Below, in pieces: positions 28,374 through 36,503 of a DNA stretch of 42,296 bases. Source of the stretch: Limisphaerales bacterium (GTDB lineage Bacteria > Verrucomicrobiota > Verrucomicrobiia > Limisphaerales > SXTU01). The translations under genes and the position numbers were made by a program. The first letter of the stretch is position 1. Every line of letters starts with the position of its first letter. The stretch covers positions 1 to 42,296 of the forward strand of contig WRPG01000052.1 of assembly GCA_009773355.1 (NCBI GenBank). The letters are read 5' to 3'. The notes under the pieces were generated by a model that saw only the letters and a program-made list of their open reading frames with translations, had not been told where the DNA came from and did not search any database.

Positions 28374-29419
28374 CAAGGCGGGATGCCAACGCCCATAGCC
28401 TGTAATGCCTCGCGCATGCTCCACCGCCCGTTCGTGCTGCCGCGCGCGGGTTGGCTCAGAACGCGGCCGAGCGAACCCCCTCTCCCAGCGGGAGAGGGTC
28501 GGGGGTGAGGGAGAACGGCCACGGCATCACCAGAGCCTCCGACAGTCACGGGAGCAGCCGGTTCACCTCCGGCCAGCCCCAACGGGGCTGCATCACTCAG
28601 CCCAAGGTTGCCGAGCCTGCGAGGCTACCTTGGGTCCGCGCGCAAAACGTGAGCAACCCTGAAGGGGTTGCATCTCCGGCTGGAACCCCTTCAGGGTTCC
28701 GGTCTTTCGGTCGGCTCACCCAAGGTAGGCGTCGCGCTGCGCCGCCAACCTTGGGCTGAAAGCTGCAATCCCGTTGGGATTGATGGGCTGAGGCCACGGC
28801 ATCACTGGTGCCTCCGGCTACATTCATTGGCCCCTTTGAGGCCGGGAAGCGCGCCCACCCAATATCCATTCCACTGAAATCAGCGAGGAACAGACTCATT
28901 TGGCGAAACCAATTGGAAATCAGCCCTTTGCATCGGTTTCACCTTCTCCAATCAGCGCAAATGCCCGAAAACCGCCCACCTATGCCTGATTTTCAGGCTC
29001 CAGCGGGTGAAAATCAGGGGTTGGCATGCCAACCGGCGCTAAATTGCCTGAAATTCAGCCGATTTTCCCTGATTTTCAGGGAAAGCAGCCCGATTTTCGG
29101 GCTTGGCTGCCTGAATTTCAGGGAAGGATGCCTGCCGGGCAGGCGTCCACCCCTGATTCTCAGCGGCCAGCGGAGGGGGTTCCGAGGGTAGCACAGGCCA
29201 CCGGCCTGTGCCGTCCGGCCACTGGCCGGACGGAATGGCGAGACGGCCACCTTTGAACTTGGCGCACCGTATCCATTCGCACGCCCTCGACATTCCGAGC
29301 GGCTGGTAGCCGCTCGGCACAGGCCGGTGGCCTGTGCCACCCATTTCAGTTTCGGCATTCGGGCAGCGCGGGAGGCTCGGCGGTCGCAGACCGCCGCTAC
29401 AAGGCGCAGACCGCGCCGC
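28374..29419. repeat. 1-kb gene-free region of nested palindromes
   Basis: No convincing gene is present; the small open frames are by-products of the repeats. From left to right: CCCTCTCCC/GGGAGAGGG/GGGTGAGGG (28477-28512); a compound element bounded by AGCCCAAGGTTG (28599) and CAACCTTGGGCT (28757), with inner AACCCCTTCAGGGTT-type hairpins; a run of short perfect palindromes (28984-29144), including GGTTGGCATGCCAACC, TCCCTGATTTTCAGGGA, AGCCCGATTTTCGGGCT and GCCTGCCGGGCAGGC; then an element whose arms GCACAGGCCACCGGCCTGTGC (29191) and the GGCACAGGCCGGTGGCC type (29316) are each self-complementary and complementary to each other, with further hairpins at 29213-29231, 29295-29317 and 29379-29397. 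The region ends at rtcB. Confidence 0.8.
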
Positions 29420-30814
29420 TCAATCCTCCGGGCGCTCGCCGTGGGGGGCCATCTTCACGAGCTTGGGGTCGAACTGGCCGAGGGTTTCCACGAGGTCGCT
29501 TTGTGCGGCCATGACTTGGTGGATGTCCTTATAGACCATCGGCACTTCGTCGAGGCCGGCGCTGAGGAGGTGGACGCCGGCTTCCCGGAGCACGCGGTTG
29601 ACCTTGTGCCACTCGAAGGTGGCGGTGGCTTTCTTGCGGCTCATCACACGGCCCGCGCCGTGCGACGCGGACCGGAGGGAGGCGTCGTTGCCCCGCCCGC
29701 GCACGACGAAGCCGGGCGAGGCCATTGAGCCAGGGATGATGCCGAGGACGCCGACGCCCGCCGGGGTCGCGCCCTTGCGATGCACGACGACGTCGCGCTC
29801 GACGCCGCCGATGAGGTGGCGCTCCTGCCACGCGAAGTTGTGGTGGTTCTCCAGGTCGAGGAGGACTTGCAGGCGAAGGTGCCCGGCGATGTGCTGGTGG
29901 ATGAGAGCGTGGTTGGCGGCGGCGTATTGGCCCATGAGTTCCATGGCGGCCCAATATTCCTGGCCTTCGGCGGAGTCGAGGGAGAGCCAGGCGAGGTGCT
30001 TGAGCTCCTTCGGCAGTTCCGGGTGAAGGTCCATCGCGAGCTTGCTGTAATGCTCGCAGACGGCCGCGCCGGTGCCGCGGCTGCCGCTGTGCGAGAGGAG
30101 GGCGACGTATTCGCCGGGTTCGAGGCCGTTGATTTTCTCGCGCGCGGTGAAGAGGCCGAACTCGACGAAGTGGTTGCCGCTGCCGCTGGTGCCGAGCTGC
30201 GACCACGCGCGGCCTTTGCGCAGCTTGGTGACGGGGCTGACGTTCCAGTCGGCGTCGAGGACGGGATGTTGCCGGGGTTCCTTGAAGTGCGCGCCGATGC
30301 CGAAGCGGGTTTCGTCCTCGATGGCCTTGATGAGGCGCTCGCGGCGGCGGTCGAGGTCGCGCACGGGGAGGTCAAGGACGGTCATCTTCATGCGGCACGC
30401 GATGTCCACGCCGACGGCGTAGGGGATGACGGCGTTGTCGGTGGCGAGCACGCCGCCGATGGGCAGGCCGTAGCCGACGTGGGCGTCGGGCATGAGCGCG
30501 CCGGCGACGGAGACGGGGAGCTGGCACGCGCGGGCCATTTGGTTGATGGCTTCGGGTTCGAGGCCTTCGCCCCACTGTTGCCACGGGGCGGGGGCGGCGG
30601 TGATGGGCTTGGGGGATTTGAGGAGTGCTTTGGCAAACTCGCCGCGCAGTTCGTCCGCCGCGAAGTCCGCCGGGGCGCGCACGACGGCTTCGACTTCGGC
30701 GGGCAGTTGGGTCTTGTCGCCGCCCTTGAGGACGAAATCCGCGATGAAGGCGATGCCGCGCCGCATGGGTTCACCGGGCGGAACGCCGAGGGCGATGAGG
30801 TCTTTGGTGTTCAT
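29420..30814 (-). CDS. rtcB: RNA ligase RtcB (3'-phosphate/5'-hydroxyl)
   Basis: Joins RNA 3'-phosphate (or 2',3'-cyclic phosphate) and 5'-OH ends using GTP and Mn2+; involved in RNA repair and tRNA splicing-type reactions. The 464-residue protein has the complete active site: GVDIACRMKMT (D137, C140), GSGNHFVE (H215), SHSGSRG (H242), LENHHNFAW (H324/H325) and the guanylylated His in SASHGAGRVMSR (H385), with DEVPMVYKD and the C-terminal KMAPHGE. The start at 30814 (MNTKDLIAL) is typical; the open frame extends upstream across the sigma-54 promoter region on the other strand and is spurious. No rtcA, rtcR or archease gene is adjacent. Its start is divergent from the secretion operon. Confidence 0.96.
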   Translation of the reverse strand: MNTKDLIALGVPPGEPMRRGIAFIADFVLKGGDKTQLPAEVEAVVRAPADFAADELRGEFAKALLKSPKPITAAPAPWQQWGEGLEPEAINQMARACQLPVSVAGALMPDAHVGYGLPIGGVLATDNAVIPYAVGVDIACRMKMTVLDLPVRDLDRRRERLIKAIEDETRFGIGAHFKEPRQHPVLDADWNVSPVTKLRKGRAWSQLGTSGSGNHFVEFGLFTAREKINGLEPGEYVALLSHSGSRGTGAAVCEHYSKLAMDLHPELPKELKHLAWLSLDSAEGQEYWAAMELMGQYAAANHALIHQHIAGHLRLQVLLDLENHHNFAWQERHLIGGVERDVVVHRKGATPAGVGVLGIIPGSMASPGFVVRGRGNDASLRSASHGAGRVMSRKKATATFEWHKVNRVLREAGVHLLSAGLDEVPMVYKDIHQVMAAQSDLVETLGQFDPKLVKMAPHGERPED

Positions 30815-30873
30815 GGGCGAGCGCTGGCGGGGTGAGGATAGCGCAACGGGGGACGGGGGAAATACTTTTGACC

Positions 30874-30909
30874 TGCGCAATCCTTGCGCAAACGGCCCCG
30901 GTTTGCGCA
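30874..30909 (+). promoter_or_regulatory. Candidate activator site: TGCGCAA repeats
   Basis: TGCGCAA (30874-30880) is followed by TGCGCAAAC (30885-30893) and its exact reverse complement GTTTGCGCA (30901-30909), separated by a 7-base GC spacer. It is centred about 80 bases upstream of the sigma-54 -24/-12 box, a normal place for an enhancer-binding protein site. The binding protein is not known. Confidence 0.5.
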
Positions 30910-30971
30910 GTGATTGCCCGGCGCGGGCCGGCACGCCTGCCGAATCCGGCCCAAATCTGTAAATCCGTCTT

Positions 30972-30986
30972 GGCACGGGTGTTGCG
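30972..30986 (+). promoter_or_regulatory. Sigma-54 (RpoN) -24/-12 promoter
   Basis: TGGCACG-GGTG-TTGC fits the RpoN consensus TGGCACG-N4-TTGC at every defined position; GG (30973-30974) and GC (30985-30986) have the required 10-base spacing. Transcription would start near 30998, about 60 bases before the first gene of the secretion run (31059), whose AGAAGGA ribosome-binding site follows at 31047-31053. Confidence 0.8.
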
Positions 30987-31058
30987 TTGGAGAGGCCAAA
31001 CCGCGTCCGCTGTGCGGGCGCAACTGTCAACACATCAACCCAAGCCAGAAGGAACCGT

Positions 31059-31601
31059 ATGAAGAAGTTAGCCCTCCTCGCCGCCGCGCTCGTCGCGTTC
31101 GGCGGACTTGCCAGCAATGCCACCGCCCAAGAGCAGCGTCGTGGCGGCTTCAACCCCGAAGAGATGCGCGCGCGCATGGCCGAGCGGATGCGCGAACTGC
31201 TCGACGTGAAGAACGACGACGAGTGGAAGCTGATTTCCGCCCGCCTCGAAAAAGTCACGGAAGCCCAGCGCGAAGTCCGCAGCCTCAACGGTGACATGCG
31301 CCTGCTCTTCAGCCGCAGTGGTGATCAAGGTGGTCAGGGCGGTGGCGACAACAACCGCAGCCGTGGTCCCGGCGGACCCGGCGGCAGCCTCTTCGGCGGC
31401 ACGCCGAATCCGGATGCCGAGGCGTTCTCCAAGGCCGTCCAGAACAAGGCCCCGACCGAGGAGTTGAAGCAGCGCATGGCCCGCGTGCGCGAGGCCCGCA
31501 AGAACGCCGAAGCCAAGTATGAGAAGGCCGCCGATGACTTGCGCCAGGTGCTCACCGTCCGTCAGGAGGCGACGCTCGTGGCCATCGGCACGCTCAAGTA
31601 A
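31059..31601 (+). CDS. Small exported helical protein, first gene of the secretion run
   Basis: A 180-residue protein with signal peptide MKKLALLAAALVAFGGLASNATA, so periplasmic or secreted. The mature part has two helical, Arg/Glu-rich blocks (EEMRARMAERMRELLDVKND; ELKQRMARVREARKNAEAKY) separated by a Gly-rich linker (GDQGGQGGGDNNRSRGPGG), reminiscent of Spy/CpxP-like chaperones but without a clear LTxxQ motif. It lies behind the sigma-54 promoter and 24 bases before gspE, so it probably belongs to the same transcript. It has a strong ribosome-binding site (AGAAGGA, 5 bases from ATG). A role as chaperone or accessory protein of the secretion system is a guess. Confidence 0.75.
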   Translation: MKKLALLAAALVAFGGLASNATAQEQRRGGFNPEEMRARMAERMRELLDVKNDDEWKLISARLEKVTEAQREVRSLNGDMRLLFSRSGDQGGQGGGDNNRSRGPGGPGGSLFGGTPNPDAEAFSKAVQNKAPTEELKQRMARVREARKNAEAKYEKAADDLRQVLTVRQEATLVAIGTLK

Positions 31602-31625
31602 TCACGCTGCAACCGGGAAACTGGG

Positions 31626-33371
31626 ATGAGCCAACTCACCATTGCTGACGGGGCGCTGCGGGAGCTGCTGGAGCGGATGGTTTCCGACCGGCAGCTCTCC
31701 GCGCTGGACGCGCAGACCTTCGCCAAGCAGGGCGGCGCCGCCACCGAGGACGCCGCGCTCCGCTGGCTCGCGAAGGAATACGACGTGCCGTTCACCGCGC
31801 TCGACGCCGTCGAGCCGGACCGTCAGGTGCTCTCCCTGTTTCCCGCGCGCGTGCTGCTGAAGGAGCATCTGCTCCCGCTCAAGCGCGACAACGGCGCGGT
31901 GGAAATCGCCACCAGCCGCCTCTTCGCCACGCAGGGCCTCGATGCCCTCAAGGCCATGACGGGCCTCTCGCTCAAGCCCGTGCTCGCGCCCACGGAGTCC
32001 ATCCAGCGCGAGATGAAGAAGCATCTCGGCGTCGGCGCGGACACCATCGGCACGCTCAACGAGGAGGCCGGCCTCGAAGTCGTGCAGGAAGGTTCCGCCG
32101 ATGACACCGACCTCGACAGCGCCGCCGAGGACGCGAGCATCATCCGCTTCGTCAACCAGGTGCTGCGCGACGCCATTGAGCTGCGCGCGTCGGACGTTCA
32201 CCTTGAGCCGTTCGAGGACGAATTCCGCATCCGCTACCGCATTGACGGTGACTTGCAGGAAGTCCCGGTGCCGCCCGCGCTCAAGCGCTTTCAGCCCGCG
32301 ATTGTCTCGCGGGTGAAAATCCTTTCGCACCTGAACATCGCCGAGAAGCGCGTGCCGCAGGACGGCCGCATCAAAATCCGCGTGGACACGCACGAGGTGG
32401 ACATCCGCGTGTCCATCATCCCGATGCTGCACGGCGAGGCCGTCGTGATGCGTTTGCTGCGCCAGAACTCGAAGCTGCGCGGCATGGGCGACCTCGGCAT
32501 GGGCCACCGCGAACTGGACTGCTTCCGGCGCGTCGTGCAACTTCCGCACGGCATCGTGCTCGTCACCGGCCCCACCGGCTCGGGCAAGACCTCGACGCTC
32601 TACACCGCGTTGAACGAAATCAACGACCACGTCCGCAAAATCATCACCATCGAGGACCCGGTCGAGTATCAGCTCAAGGGCGTCAACCAAATCCAGGTCA
32701 ACGAGAAGTCCGGCCTGACCTTCGCTCGCGGCCTGCGCTCGATTCTCCGCCACGACCCCGATGTGGTGCTCATCGGCGAAATCCGCGACCACGAGACGGC
32801 GCAGATTGCCGTGCAGGCGTCGCTCACCGGCCACCTGGTTTTTTCCACGCTCCATACGAACGACGCACCCGGCGCGTTGACCCGCCTCGTGGACATGGGC
32901 GTGGAGCCGTATCTCGTCGCCAGCTCGCTCGAAGCCGTGCTAGCGCAACGTCTCGTGCGCGTGCTCTGCCCGCACTGCAAACAGGTGGACGACACGCCGA
33001 TCGCCGCCGCTTACAAGGCGAAGCTCGGCATTCCGCTGAACCACAAGATTTACAAGTCCGTCGGCTGCCGCGAGTGCCGCAACACCGGGTTCCACGGGCG
33101 CAACGCCATCTTCGAGTGGATGGACACCAACGTGGAAATCCGCCAGTTGATTCTCCAGAACACCTCCGCCGACAAGCTCCGCGACGCCGCCATCCGCGAC
33201 GGCATGAAGACACTGGCCGAGGACGGCTGGCGGCTCGTTCGCGCAGGCGCAACGACCGTCGAGGAAGTCCTGAGCGTCACGACCGCGAAGGAAGTTTCCC
33301 GCACGAGCGTGGACGAGAAGGACGACGGCGGAGACGTGCCCAGCGCGGCGGAACTGGCCGTGGCGAGGTGA
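31626..33371 (+). CDS. gspE: Type II secretion ATPase GspE
   Basis: Cytoplasmic hexameric ATPase that drives pseudopilus assembly. The 581-residue protein has an N-terminal MshEN-like domain (about 1-150), then the NTPase core with Walker A GPTGSGKTS (from residue 315), the Asp box (KIITIEDPVEYQLKG), Walker B-like DPDVVLIGEIRD, the His box (TGHLVFSTLHTND) and, near residues 447-486, the zinc-binding tetracysteine (CPHC and CREC) typical of GspE/PilB. PilB is the close alternative; the following pseudopilin genes point to a T2SS. It is the first core gene of the cluster E-F-G-H-I-J-K-L-M. Confidence 0.93.
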   Translation: MSQLTIADGALRELLERMVSDRQLSALDAQTFAKQGGAATEDAALRWLAKEYDVPFTALDAVEPDRQVLSLFPARVLLKEHLLPLKRDNGAVEIATSRLFATQGLDALKAMTGLSLKPVLAPTESIQREMKKHLGVGADTIGTLNEEAGLEVVQEGSADDTDLDSAAEDASIIRFVNQVLRDAIELRASDVHLEPFEDEFRIRYRIDGDLQEVPVPPALKRFQPAIVSRVKILSHLNIAEKRVPQDGRIKIRVDTHEVDIRVSIIPMLHGEAVVMRLLRQNSKLRGMGDLGMGHRELDCFRRVVQLPHGIVLVTGPTGSGKTSTLYTALNEINDHVRKIITIEDPVEYQLKGVNQIQVNEKSGLTFARGLRSILRHDPDVVLIGEIRDHETAQIAVQASLTGHLVFSTLHTNDAPGALTRLVDMGVEPYLVASSLEAVLAQRLVRVLCPHCKQVDDTPIAAAYKAKLGIPLNHKIYKSVGCRECRNTGFHGRNAIFEWMDTNVEIRQLILQNTSADKLRDAAIRDGMKTLAEDGWRLVRAGATTVEEVLSVTTAKEVSRTSVDEKDDGGDVPSAAELAVAR

Positions 33372-33376
33372 TTATG

Positions 33377-33535
33377 AAGCTCCAAATCCCAAGCTCCAAA
33401 TCCCAAAGAAGCTCCAAGTTCCAAGCTCCAATTGGCGCTCGGACTTCGCGGGCTGCGGGTGATGAACAGGCTTGGCTTGGGGCTTGGCAATTGGAGCTTC
33501 TTTGGAGCTTGGAACTTGGAACTTGGAGCTTCCAG
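33377..33535. repeat. Inverted 7-bp arrays between gspE and gspF
   Basis: The left array (33377-33429) repeats AAGCTCC/AAATCCC/AAGTTCC; the right (33490-33535) repeats TTGGAGC/TTGGAAC. They are complementary, giving a possible hairpin over 150 bases that fills the gspE-gspF gap right up to the gspF start (33538). It could weaken or terminate transcription, or hide the gspF ribosome-binding site. Confidence 0.82.
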
Positions 33536-33537
33536 CC

Positions 33538-34875
33538 ATGACCTTCTTCTCCTATCGCGCGTTGCAGGCGAACGGCTCCGTCACGGAAGGCGTGCTGGAG
33601 GCGGCCGGGCGCGCGGACGCGTTCAAGCAGATGGAGGCGCGCGGCCTGCGGCCCATCAGCCTGAACGAGCGCAACGGCTCGACCAAGACCGTCACCGCCG
33701 CGCCCAAGCCGGCGGCCAAGGAAGCCAAGCCCGCGGCCAAGTCCCCGGCCACGAAGACCACCACGGCGACGAAGGACACCAAGGCCGCCGCCGCGCCGGA
33801 CCAGCCGGCGACCAATGCCCTCAGCTTCGGCGCGCACAAAATCACGCCGCGGATGCTGGAGAACTTCACGCGCCTGCTCTCCAGTTTGCTGGCCGCCGGC
33901 GTGCCGTTGAGCCGCGCGCTGGTCATCCTCCAGCGCGAGGCGTCCAGCCCCGCCGCGCAGGCGAAGTGGAAGGAGATTCACGACCTCGTCGTGGACGGCC
34001 TCTCGCTCGCCGACGCGATGGCGAAGTCGCCGGACGTTTTCCCGCGCGTGTATGTCGCGATGGTCGAGGCCGGCGAGACCGGCGGCTTCCTCGACGTGGT
34101 GCTCGCGCAAATCGCCGACTTCCAGGCGAGCGAGAAGGAGATGAAGGGCAAGGTCATGACCGCGATGCTGTATCCGGCCATCTTGCTCGTGCTCGCGCTG
34201 GGTGTGCTGGTCTTCCTGCTCGTGTTCTTCATCCCGCGCTTCCAGCTCGTGTTCCAAGGCTTCGGCGCGAAGCTCCCGCTCCTCACGCAGATGATTATCG
34301 GCGCGAGCGACGTGCTGCGGAACTACGGCATCCTCCTGCTGCTCGGCGTGGGCATCGGCGGCTACCTTGCGCGCAACTGGGTGACATCACCGACCGGCCG
34401 CCGAGCTTGGGAAGGCTTCATCCTCAAGGTGCCAACCATCGGCACGCTGGTCGCGCAGTTCGCCATGTCGCGCTTCTGCCGGATGCTCGGCACGCTGCTG
34501 GGCGCGGGCGTGCCGCTCATCGCCTGCCTGAACGTCGCGCGCCGCTCCATCGGCAACCAGATTCTCGTGGACGCCGTGGCGCACTCGATTGACCGCGTGA
34601 AGGAGGGCAAGGCGCTTGGACCGAGCCTCGGCGACTGCCGCGTGCTTTTCAGCGGCTCGACACTGGAAATGATTTCCGTCGCGGAGGAGAGCGGCAAGCT
34701 GGACGGGGAGCTGATCCGCATCGCGAACGTGACCGAGGGCGACCTCGACCGGCAGTTGAAGACGGCGGTGGCGATGGCCGAGCCGCTGATGCTCTTCGTC
34801 ATCGCCGCGTTCATCGGCACGATTTTCATCGGCATGGTCATCCCGATTTTCACCCTGCAGGAGCACATCAAGTAA
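33538..34875 (+). CDS. gspF: Type II secretion inner-membrane protein GspF
   Basis: Polytopic inner-membrane platform protein of the secretion apparatus that works with GspE. The 445-residue protein begins MTFFSYRALQANG, the usual GspF/PilC opening, then has an Ala/Lys/Thr-rich, low-complexity linker (PKPAAKEAKPAAKSPATKTT) not seen in most family members, followed by two GspF domains (NFTRLLSSLLAAGVPLSRAL and MSRFCRMLGTLLGAGVPLIA, each with the conserved LLxAGVPL) and membrane helices such as AILLVLALGVLVFLLVFFIP. The start at 33538 was preferred over the longer frame, which would code through the repeat arrays. It follows a 166-base repeat-filled gap after gspE. Confidence 0.93.
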   Translation: MTFFSYRALQANGSVTEGVLEAAGRADAFKQMEARGLRPISLNERNGSTKTVTAAPKPAAKEAKPAAKSPATKTTTATKDTKAAAAPDQPATNALSFGAHKITPRMLENFTRLLSSLLAAGVPLSRALVILQREASSPAAQAKWKEIHDLVVDGLSLADAMAKSPDVFPRVYVAMVEAGETGGFLDVVLAQIADFQASEKEMKGKVMTAMLYPAILLVLALGVLVFLLVFFIPRFQLVFQGFGAKLPLLTQMIIGASDVLRNYGILLLLGVGIGGYLARNWVTSPTGRRAWEGFILKVPTIGTLVAQFAMSRFCRMLGTLLGAGVPLIACLNVARRSIGNQILVDAVAHSIDRVKEGKALGPSLGDCRVLFSGSTLEMISVAEESGKLDGELIRIANVTEGDLDRQLKTAVAMAEPLMLFVIAAFIGTIFIGMVIPIFTLQEHIK

Positions 34876-34894
34876 CTTTCAACCCGTAAACACC

Positions 34895-35356
34895 ATGAAC
34901 ATCCGCATCACTGAAACCCGAAACCCAAAACTCCAAACCCGGAACCGCGCCGCGCGTGGCTTCACGCTCATCGAGCTGCTGCTGGTGCTCGTCATCCTCG
35001 GCATTCTGGCGGCCATAGTCGTTCCGAAGTTCTCCGGGCGCACGGAGCAGGCGAGGGAGACCGCCGCCAAGACGCAGATTGCCGGCTTCAGCACCGCGCT
35101 GGACGCCTACGAGGTGGACACCGGCGGCTACCCGAAGGGCAGCGAGGGCTTGATGGACCTCGTCCAGGCCCCGAGCGACGTGCAGGGCTGGAAAGGCCCC
35201 TACATGAAGGACGTGCCGGCGGACCCGTGGGGCCGCCCTTATGTCTATGTCAGCCCCGGCCGCAACAACGCCAGCAGCTACGACCTCTACTCGGTGGGTG
35301 CCGACGGCCGCGAAGGCACCGAGGACGACGTGACCAACTGGAACAAGGCGAAGTGA
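34895..35356 (+). CDS. gspG: Major pseudopilin GspG
   Basis: Main subunit of the T2SS pseudopilus. 153 residues; leader ending RAARG before FTLIELLLVLVILGILAAIV (cleavage G22-F23, with the conserved Glu at +5). The C-terminal part shows the GspG signature: TGGYPKGSEGL, WKGPYMKDVPADPWGRPY and DLYSVGADGREGTEDD, an Asp-rich loop that binds calcium in known GspG proteins. The leader is lengthened by a 7-bp array (34913-34940, units GAAACCC etc.) that encodes TRNPKLQTRN. It is preceded by 19 bases after gspF. Confidence 0.94.
   Translation: MNIRITETRNPKLQTRNRAARGFTLIELLLVLVILGILAAIVVPKFSGRTEQARETAAKTQIAGFSTALDAYEVDTGGYPKGSEGLMDLVQAPSDVQGWKGPYMKDVPADPWGRPYVYVSPGRNNASSYDLYSVGADGREGTEDDVTNWNKAK
34913..34946. 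repeat. 7-bp array in the gspG leader
   Basis: Units GAAACCC, GAAACCC, AAAACTC, CAAACCC, then GGAACC; in frame, within the part of the leader removed by prepilin peptidase. Confidence 0.75.
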
Positions 35357-35366
35357 GGAACCGGCG

Positions 35367-36080
35367 ATGAAGCTCAATGCAAACAACAGGACGCGACCGG
35401 AGCGCGGGCTTCCAGCCCGCAGCGGCAGCGTCGTGTCGGGCGCGTGCGAGTTATCTGCCAGTTCAACTGTGGCCGGACGTGCTGCGGCTCGGAGAGCCGC
35501 GCTCCGCGCCTTCACGCTCATCGAACTCATCCTCGTGATGGCGCTCATCACCATCGTGGTGAGCGTGTCGCTGCCGTCGCTCAAGGGCTTCTTCCGCGGC
35601 CGCGACCTCGACTCCGAGGCGCGCCGGTTCCTCTCGCTCACGCGCTACGGCGCGAGCCGCGCGGTGGCCGAGGGCATCCCGGTGGAGCTTTACGTGGACA
35701 CGCAGCAGCGGCTTTACGGCCTGCGCGCGCAGGCGGGCTTCCTCGAACAGGACACCAAGCGCGTGGAATACAAGCTCCCGGCGGAAATCAGCTTTGAAGT
35801 CACCGCCGCCCCGACGAAGAAGGCTTCCGGCGAGGAGAACTTCGACAATCCCGACGAGCAGTTTCTCAACAACCTTGAGGACATGTCGGACTCCGGCAAC
35901 CCCATCAAAATCATCCGCTTCAACTCCGACGGCTTCATCGGCGACAAAAGCCCCGCCGCCGTCATCCTCCGCCAGCGTTCCGCCGAGGAGTCCGCCAGCG
36001 CGGAGGGCGACGCCATCGCCATCGCCCAGAGCGCCACGCGCCTGACCTATGAGATTCGCACCCTCCAGCAACAGCGTTAA
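35367..36080 (+). CDS. gspH: Minor pseudopilin GspH-like
   Basis: A 237-residue minor pseudopilin. FTLIELILVMALITIVVSVS follows a leader of about 49 residues, far longer than the usual 5-15, because a family 2 palindrome (35399-35505) lies in frame in it. Downstream are the helix extension (RRFLSLTRYGASRAVAEGIP), beta-strand repeats (VELYVDTQQRLYGLRAQ) and an acidic insert (GEENFDNPDEQFLNNLEDMSD). Position between gspG and gspI supports GspH, though GspH is sequence-variable. It overlaps gspI by 32 bases. An internal start is hard to choose; the ATG at 35367 is the only one before FTLIE near the gspG stop. Confidence 0.85.
   Translation: MKLNANNRTRPERGLPARSGSVVSGACELSASSTVAGRAAARRAALRAFTLIELILVMALITIVVSVSLPSLKGFFRGRDLDSEARRFLSLTRYGASRAVAEGIPVELYVDTQQRLYGLRAQAGFLEQDTKRVEYKLPAEISFEVTAAPTKKASGEENFDNPDEQFLNNLEDMSDSGNPIKIIRFNSDGFIGDKSPAAVILRQRSAEESASAEGDAIAIAQSATRLTYEIRTLQQQR
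35399..35505. repeat. Palindromic element, family 2, in the gspH leader
   Basis: Begins GGAGCGCGGGC and ends GCCGCGCTCC, with an inner hairpin GCGGGCTTCCAGCCCGC, and encodes ERGLPARSG...AARRAALRA in frame. It expands the prepilin leader, which is cleaved off. Confidence 0.85.
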
Positions 36081-36450
36081 GCGCCGCCGCGCCGCGTTCA
36101 CGCTGGCCGAGGTGCTGGCGGCGCTGCTGTTCATGGCCATCGTCATCCCGGTGGCGCTGGAGGGGCTGCGCATCGCGAGCCTCGCCGGTCAGGTCGGCGA
36201 GCGGAAGGCCGCCGCCGCCCGCGTGGCCGAGCGCGTGCTCAACGAGCTGGCCGTCACCGGCGGCTCCACCGGCACCAGCGACAGCGGCACCATCAACGAG
36301 GGCCAGCACGAATTCCGGTGGACCGTCGAGTCCGTCGCGTGGGTCGAGGACAGCGCGTTGCAGGAGACGACGGTGCGCGTGGTGTATTTCGTCCAGGGCC
36401 GCGAATACGAGGTGACGGTCAGCACGCTGATGGAGGCGGCGACGCTATGA
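36049..36450 (+). CDS. gspI: Minor pseudopilin GspI-like
   Basis: A 133-residue pseudopilin. The leader MRFAPSSNSVKRRRAA precedes FTLAEVLAALLFMAIVIPVA, a GspI-style start in which the +5 Glu is present (FTLAE). The rest has RIASLAGQVGERKAAAARVA and a short beta-domain (FRWTVESVAW, TVRVVYFVQGREYEVTVST). Start at 36049 overlaps gspH by 32 bases; its stop TGA (36448-36450) overlaps an ATG at 36447. No repeat in its leader, unlike its four neighbours. Confidence 0.85.
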   Translation: MRFAPSSNSVKRRRAAFTLAEVLAALLFMAIVIPVALEGLRIASLAGQVGERKAAAARVAERVLNELAVTGGSTGTSDSGTINEGQHEFRWTVESVAWVEDSALQETTVRVVYFVQGREYEVTVSTLMEAATL

Positions 36451-36503
36451 GGGTGACGCGCGCCAAATCTGAACTTGCGGCTGGCCTCGACTTGCGCGTC
36501 GGC

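Noticed and set aside
28597-29358. Several small open frames in the 28.4-29.4 kb region
   Set aside because: They are translations of palindromic repeats on both strands, with no start signals or protein-like composition.
30815-31297. N-terminal extension of rtcB
   Set aside because: The open frame continues, but it would run antisense across the sigma-54 promoter and the next gene, and known RtcB proteins start at MNTKDLIAL-like positions.
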